Position numbers and translations under genes: made by a program. The notes below the pieces were generated by a model. That model was not told the origin of the DNA. It made no database searches and saw nothing but the letters and a program-made list of their open reading frames with translations. From Fervidobacterium sp. UBA5837 (lineage in GTDB: Bacteria; Thermotogota; Thermotogae; Thermotogales; Fervidobacteriaceae): a stretch of DNA of 36,926 nucleotides. The stretch is from the NCBI GenBank assembly GCA_002432805.1, contig DJGV01000017.1, positions 1-36,926 on the forward strand, in the 5' to 3' direction. Shown in pieces: positions 33,999 through 36,926 of this stretch; positions within the stretch are counted from its first letter, which is position 1; each line of letters opens with the position of its first letter.

Positions 33999-35186
33999 TT
34001 ACTTAATTTGCGCCTTTATCTGTGCAACTGCATCGGCAAGTGCTTTCTCTGGTGCTACACCTTGGTCAAGTACTTTTGCAAGTGTGTCACCCATTGCACC
34101 CCATACTGCTGCCATTTCTGGAACGTTTGGCATTGGAATTCCGTAGTTTCCGAGGAAATCTGCAAATTTCTTTGTGAGAGGATCTTTTGCCATCACGAGT
34201 TCGTTAACATCTTTTCTTGATGGACATCTTGGGTCAGATTGCCAAATCTGGTACATTACATCTTTTGTAGCAATGAATTTTGTGAGGAAGTCCATTGCAA
34301 ATAACTTGTTCTTGCTCTTTGCATTAACCATGAATCCTTGCGCGCCAAAGAATGGTCTTGGATCTTTGTCACCAGGAAGCGTTGGAATTGGTGCAACGTC
34401 GAAGTTTATACCAGCTTGTTTGTATCCTGGAACTGCCCAAGGACCGTTGAGAATCATTGCAGCAAGCCCATCCTTGAATAACCCATCCATGGTATTGTAG
34501 TTGTCACCGGATTGTAAGAGTTTCTGGTCAACTAAGTTCTTCAAGAATTTCATTCCTTGAATTGACCCTGCGTTTGCAAGTCCAACATCTTTTACATTGA
34601 TCTTACCAGATTTGTCTGTTCCAAATATGTATCCGCCGTAAGCAAACAATGCAAATGAACTGTTGTAGAAGTTTTTGAAATCGTATGTGAATCCTCTGAC
34701 TTCTCCACCATAATCCTTTTCAATCTTCTTTGCCAATGCTATGAGTTCGTCGAACGTTTTTGGTGGGGTTGACACGTAATCTTTGTTGTAAATGAGTGCC
34801 TCACCGTCAAATGCATATGGAATACCGTAAAGTTTCCCGTTGTAAGTGAAGCCTTGAAGTGGTGCTGGGAAGTACTTGTCTTTTTCTGGAAGGTTGATTG
34901 GTTCTAGTAAACCGTTAACAACAAGTTCACCTGTCCAGTCGTGTGCACCAACTATGATATCTGGACCCTCACCTGCAGGTGCTGCTGTCAGGAATTTGGA
35001 TTTGATATCTCCAAAATTGACTTGAACGATGTCAACTTGTACACCATACTTTGCTTTGTACTGATCTGCAAGTTTCTTGAGGATAGGCACTTGTGCCTCT
35101 GACGTCCAAACCGTAATCTTCTTTGTTGCTCCGAATGCCATAAAGACAAATAATACGGCAAGAGCTACCGTTAAAAACTTTCTCAT
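33999..35186 (-). CDS. malE: maltose/maltodextrin-binding protein MalE
   Basis: Extracytoplasmic solute-binding protein that delivers maltose or maltodextrins to MalFG. The 395-residue precursor starts MRKFLTVALAVLFVFMAFGA, a Sec signal peptide without a lipobox cysteine, so the protein is periplasmic rather than a lipoprotein. The mature part matches T. maritima MalE (TM1204) closely in phrases such as ADQYKAKYG, KSKFLTAAPAGEGPDIIVGA, GEVRGFTYD and MPNVPEMAAVWGAMGD. ATG at 35186 has GGGGAGG nine bases upstream; the open frame extends 17 codons further but would spoil the signal peptide. It is the first gene of the mal operon, with a predicted promoter at 35271-35298. Confidence 0.95.
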   Translation of the reverse strand: MRKFLTVALAVLFVFMAFGATKKITVWTSEAQVPILKKLADQYKAKYGVQVDIVQVNFGDIKSKFLTAAPAGEGPDIIVGAHDWTGELVVNGLLEPINLPEKDKYFPAPLQGFTYNGKLYGIPYAFDGEALIYNKDYVSTPPKTFDELIALAKKIEKDYGGEVRGFTYDFKNFYNSSFALFAYGGYIFGTDKSGKINVKDVGLANAGSIQGMKFLKNLVDQKLLQSGDNYNTMDGLFKDGLAAMILNGPWAVPGYKQAGINFDVAPIPTLPGDKDPRPFFGAQGFMVNAKSKNKLFAMDFLTKFIATKDVMYQIWQSDPRCPSRKDVNELVMAKDPLTKKFADFLGNYGIPMPNVPEMAAVWGAMGDTLAKVLDQGVAPEKALADAVAQIKAQIK

Positions 35187-35270
35187 ATACTCTACCTCCC
35201 CTTTGCTCAGGATATGATGGAAAGATTCTTCCCACAATCTTGTGCAGTGTGTTTTTCTTATTCTCAGTTT

Positions 35271-35298
35271 ATTATACTACAACTTTTGACAAAGTGAA
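35271..35298 (-). promoter_or_regulatory. malE: promoter of malE
   Basis: On the minus strand TTCACT (complement of 35293-35298), a 16-base spacer and a perfect TATAAT (35271-35276). It would give a leader of about 78 bases before malE. Confidence 0.6.
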
Positions 35299-35306
35299 CA
35301 TCGATT

Positions 35307-35320
35307 TGGAATAGTTTCCA
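35307..35320. promoter_or_regulatory. palindromic operator candidate upstream of malE
   Basis: TGGAA-TAGT-TTCCA is an inverted repeat with perfect 5-base arms, centred about 50 bases upstream of the predicted malE transcription start. That place suits an activator or a repressor of the sugar operon. No regulator gene lies in the window to match it. Confidence 0.35.
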
Positions 35321-35458
35321 CGAGGAATAATATGGAAAACAATAAGCTGAAATTGCCACATGAAAAAAGATATTCAAACATACTTACGTATAACTTAGCA
35401 TACTGAAGCAAGCAGCGATGATGAACTTGTTTTCATCGATAATTTTGATTACTCATCG

Positions 35459-35487
35459 TTGAAGATCGGAGAAGTGTATTGTATAAT
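35459..35487 (+). promoter_or_regulatory. promoter of the COG2403 gene
   Basis: TTGAAG (35459-35464), a 17-base spacer and a perfect TATAAT (35482-35487), giving a leader of about 83 bases before the ATG at 35577. Confidence 0.6.
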
Positions 35488-35576
35488 GTATATTGAGTTC
35501 AAGGGCTGCACAAGTAGAATTTATATTTCTGAGAATTTTATCATATCGTAGTCAAGTACACTGGAGGTGTAAGAAG

Positions 35577-36917
35577 ATGGAAAAAAGAAGGAGAGTTATC
35601 ATTCTTGGTGCTGCAGGAAGAGACTTTCACAATTTCAACACGTTCTTCAGAAACAATCCCGATTATGAAGTTGTAGCATTCACTGCCACACAGATTCCTG
35701 ATATTGCTGGTAGAGTTTATCCGGCAGAATTGGCCGGTCCACTTTATCCAAATGGTATTCCTATCGAAGAAGAGACAAAATTGCCAGAACTTGTCAAGAA
35801 GTACAATGCTGACGAAATTGTACTTGCTTACAGTGATTTGCCACACCAATATGTTATGGAAAGGGCATCAATGGCACTTGCGACTGGTGCAGATTTCAAA
35901 CTGATGGGGCCAAAATCTACAATGGTCGAATCCACAAAGCCAGTTATTTCCATTTGTGCTATAAGAACCGGATCTGGAAAGAGTCAGACTACAAGAAGAG
36001 TGTTAGATGTTCTTAGAGCATATGGAATGAAGGTCATATCGATCAGGCATCCAATGCCATATGGTGATTTGGTTGCACAGAAGGTTCAAAGATTTTCCGA
36101 TTATTCTGACCTTGACAAATACGAATGTACGATTGAAGAGAGAGAAGAATACGAGCCACATATTGACAGAAAGAGTGTTATCTACTCAGGTGTCGATTAT
36201 GAGGCAATATTGAGATCAGCCGAAGCAGAGAATCCCGATGTAATTCTTTGGGATGGTGGAAACAACGATTTCCCGTTCTACAAATCTGACTTGCAGATAG
36301 TTGTAGTTGACCCACACAGACCTGGCCACGAAGTATCGTACTATCCCGGCATGGCAAATTTACTCATGGCAGATGTTATAGTCATCAACAAGGAAGAAAC
36401 TGCAAATAGAGACGACATTGAAATGGTGAGAAAGAACATAGCAAAGTGGAATCCAAATGCAATAGTTGTAGATGCAGCATCACCAATATTCGTTGACGAT
36501 CCATCGATCATAAGAGGAAAGAAAGTGCTCGTAGTAGAAGATGGACCAACTCTAACGCACGGTGAGATGAGATACGGTGCAGGATACGTAGCAGCAAAGA
36601 AATATGGTGCAAAAGAATTAATCGACCCAAGGCCATTTGCAGTTGGTTCCATAGTTTCAACGTACAACAAGTATAACCACCTTGATGTCATACTTCCAGC
36701 AATGGGATACGGTGACAAGCAGATTAGAGAACTTGAAGAGACGATAAACAATTCAGATGCTGATGTTGTTGTAATCGGTACACCAATCGATTTGAGAAGA
36801 GTTATGAAGATAAACAAACCTGCCGTAAGAGTCAGATACGAATTACAAGAAATAGGCGAACCAACTTTTGAAGAAATACTAAAGGACTTCTTTGCAAAAA
36901 AAGGCTTACTGAAATAA
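35577..36917 (+). CDS. predicted GTPase, COG2403 / cyclic 2,3-diphosphoglycerate synthetase-like
   Basis: The 446-residue protein belongs to the family containing cyclic 2,3-diphosphoglycerate synthetase of methanogens, which makes a cyclic thermoprotectant from 2,3-bisphosphoglycerate and ATP. It has an N-terminal Rossmann-like part (VIILGAAGRDFHNFN, 7-21), a P-loop AIRTGSGKSQTTRR (128-141), DVILWDGGNNDFPF as Walker B region, INKEE resembling a G-protein NKxD, and a conserved EDGPTLTHGEM segment. Bacterial members have no established role; making a compatible solute, or acting as a P-loop enzyme in purine or arginine metabolism, are both conceivable. ATG at 35577 follows GGAGG. It is divergent from malE; its stop is nine bases before the window edge. 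Confidence 0.85.
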   Translation: MEKRRRVIILGAAGRDFHNFNTFFRNNPDYEVVAFTATQIPDIAGRVYPAELAGPLYPNGIPIEEETKLPELVKKYNADEIVLAYSDLPHQYVMERASMALATGADFKLMGPKSTMVESTKPVISICAIRTGSGKSQTTRRVLDVLRAYGMKVISIRHPMPYGDLVAQKVQRFSDYSDLDKYECTIEEREEYEPHIDRKSVIYSGVDYEAILRSAEAENPDVILWDGGNNDFPFYKSDLQIVVVDPHRPGHEVSYYPGMANLLMADVIVINKEETANRDDIEMVRKNIAKWNPNAIVVDAASPIFVDDPSIIRGKKVLVVEDGPTLTHGEMRYGAGYVAAKKYGAKELIDPRPFAVGSIVSTYNKYNHLDVILPAMGYGDKQIRELEETINNSDADVVVIGTPIDLRRVMKINKPAVRVRYELQEIGEPTFEEILKDFFAKKGLLK

Positions 36918-36926
36918 TTTAATTCA

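Larger units (their letters stand above)
35187..35576. other. divergent intergenic region between malE and the COG2403 gene
   Basis: These 390 bases hold no gene. From left to right: the malE leader, the malE promoter (35271-35298), a palindrome at 35307-35320, an AT-rich stretch without recognised elements (35330-35410), a small inverted repeat GATGAA/TTCATC near 35420-35437, the promoter of the plus-strand gene (35459-35487), and its leader with GGAGG before ATG 35577. Confidence 0.6.

Noticed and set aside
35187..35576. Small gene or tRNA in the malE divergent region
   Set aside because: No open frame with a ribosome site and no cloverleaf-like pairing with a TTC-loop motif was found.

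Overview
The window looks like chromosomal DNA of a Thermotogota bacterium, most likely Fervidobacterium or a close relative. The evidence is a moderately AT-rich, densely packed genome with many GTG/TTG starts behind strong Shine-Dalgarno sites. Many proteins resemble Thermotoga maritima ones: a MalE like TM1204, a methionine synthase without its reactivation domain (like TM0268) plus a separate reactivation protein (like TM0269), a fba-ackA pair (like TM0273-TM0274) and a TM0490-like sirtuin. The genus is an inference; no rRNA, tRNA, insertion sequence, phage gene or CRISPR array was seen.

Layout: (1) 1-8450. An MsrB-MsrA fusion on + meets a long minus-strand block read right to left: a secreted PEBP-family protein, thiI, fba, ackA, fliH, fliI and a sirtuin. 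(2) 8582-13251, plus strand: an SDR oxidoreductase, an RND/MMPL exporter and glutamine-dependent NAD synthetase, then a convergent YkgJ-type cysteine-cluster protein. (3) 13846-16356: the stand-alone methionine synthase reactivation protein (+), a CDF metal exporter (-) and the decayed remains of an archaeal-type AAA ATPase (+). (4) 16694-23484, plus strand: a tight five-gene methionine operon of aspartate kinase, HcyBio(DUF39)-ferredoxin, UPF0280, MetF and MetH, ended by a strong bidirectional hairpin. (5) 23510-29700, minus strand: an AP-superfamily phosphohydrolase, gltX, an AlaX-type tRNA-editing protein, an exported protein of unknown function, and two membrane-anchored proteins with degenerate J-like domains. 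(6) 29729-35186, minus strand: malE-malF-malG, where MalG carries an insert of about 525 residues. (7) 35577-36917, plus strand: a COG2403 / cyclic 2,3-diphosphoglycerate synthetase-like P-loop protein, divergent from malE.

The most interesting system is the methionine operon. Its content fits the route in which aspartate semialdehyde is converted directly to homocysteine with sulfide-level sulfur (the HcyBio/DUF39 pathway shown in methanogens), bypassing homoserine activation and cystathionine. MetF and a B12-dependent MetH then methylate homocysteine, and the split-off reactivation protein at 13846 would repair oxidised MetH. UPF0280 sits exactly where a sulfur-handling partner would be expected. 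No SAM or cobalamin riboswitch was recognised upstream, so the operon's control is open.

Other points worth a second look are the giant periplasmic insert in MalG, the paired J-like proteins lacking the HPD motif, the fliH-fliI pair separated from other flagellar genes, and recurring extended -10 promoters of the form TGnTATAAT.
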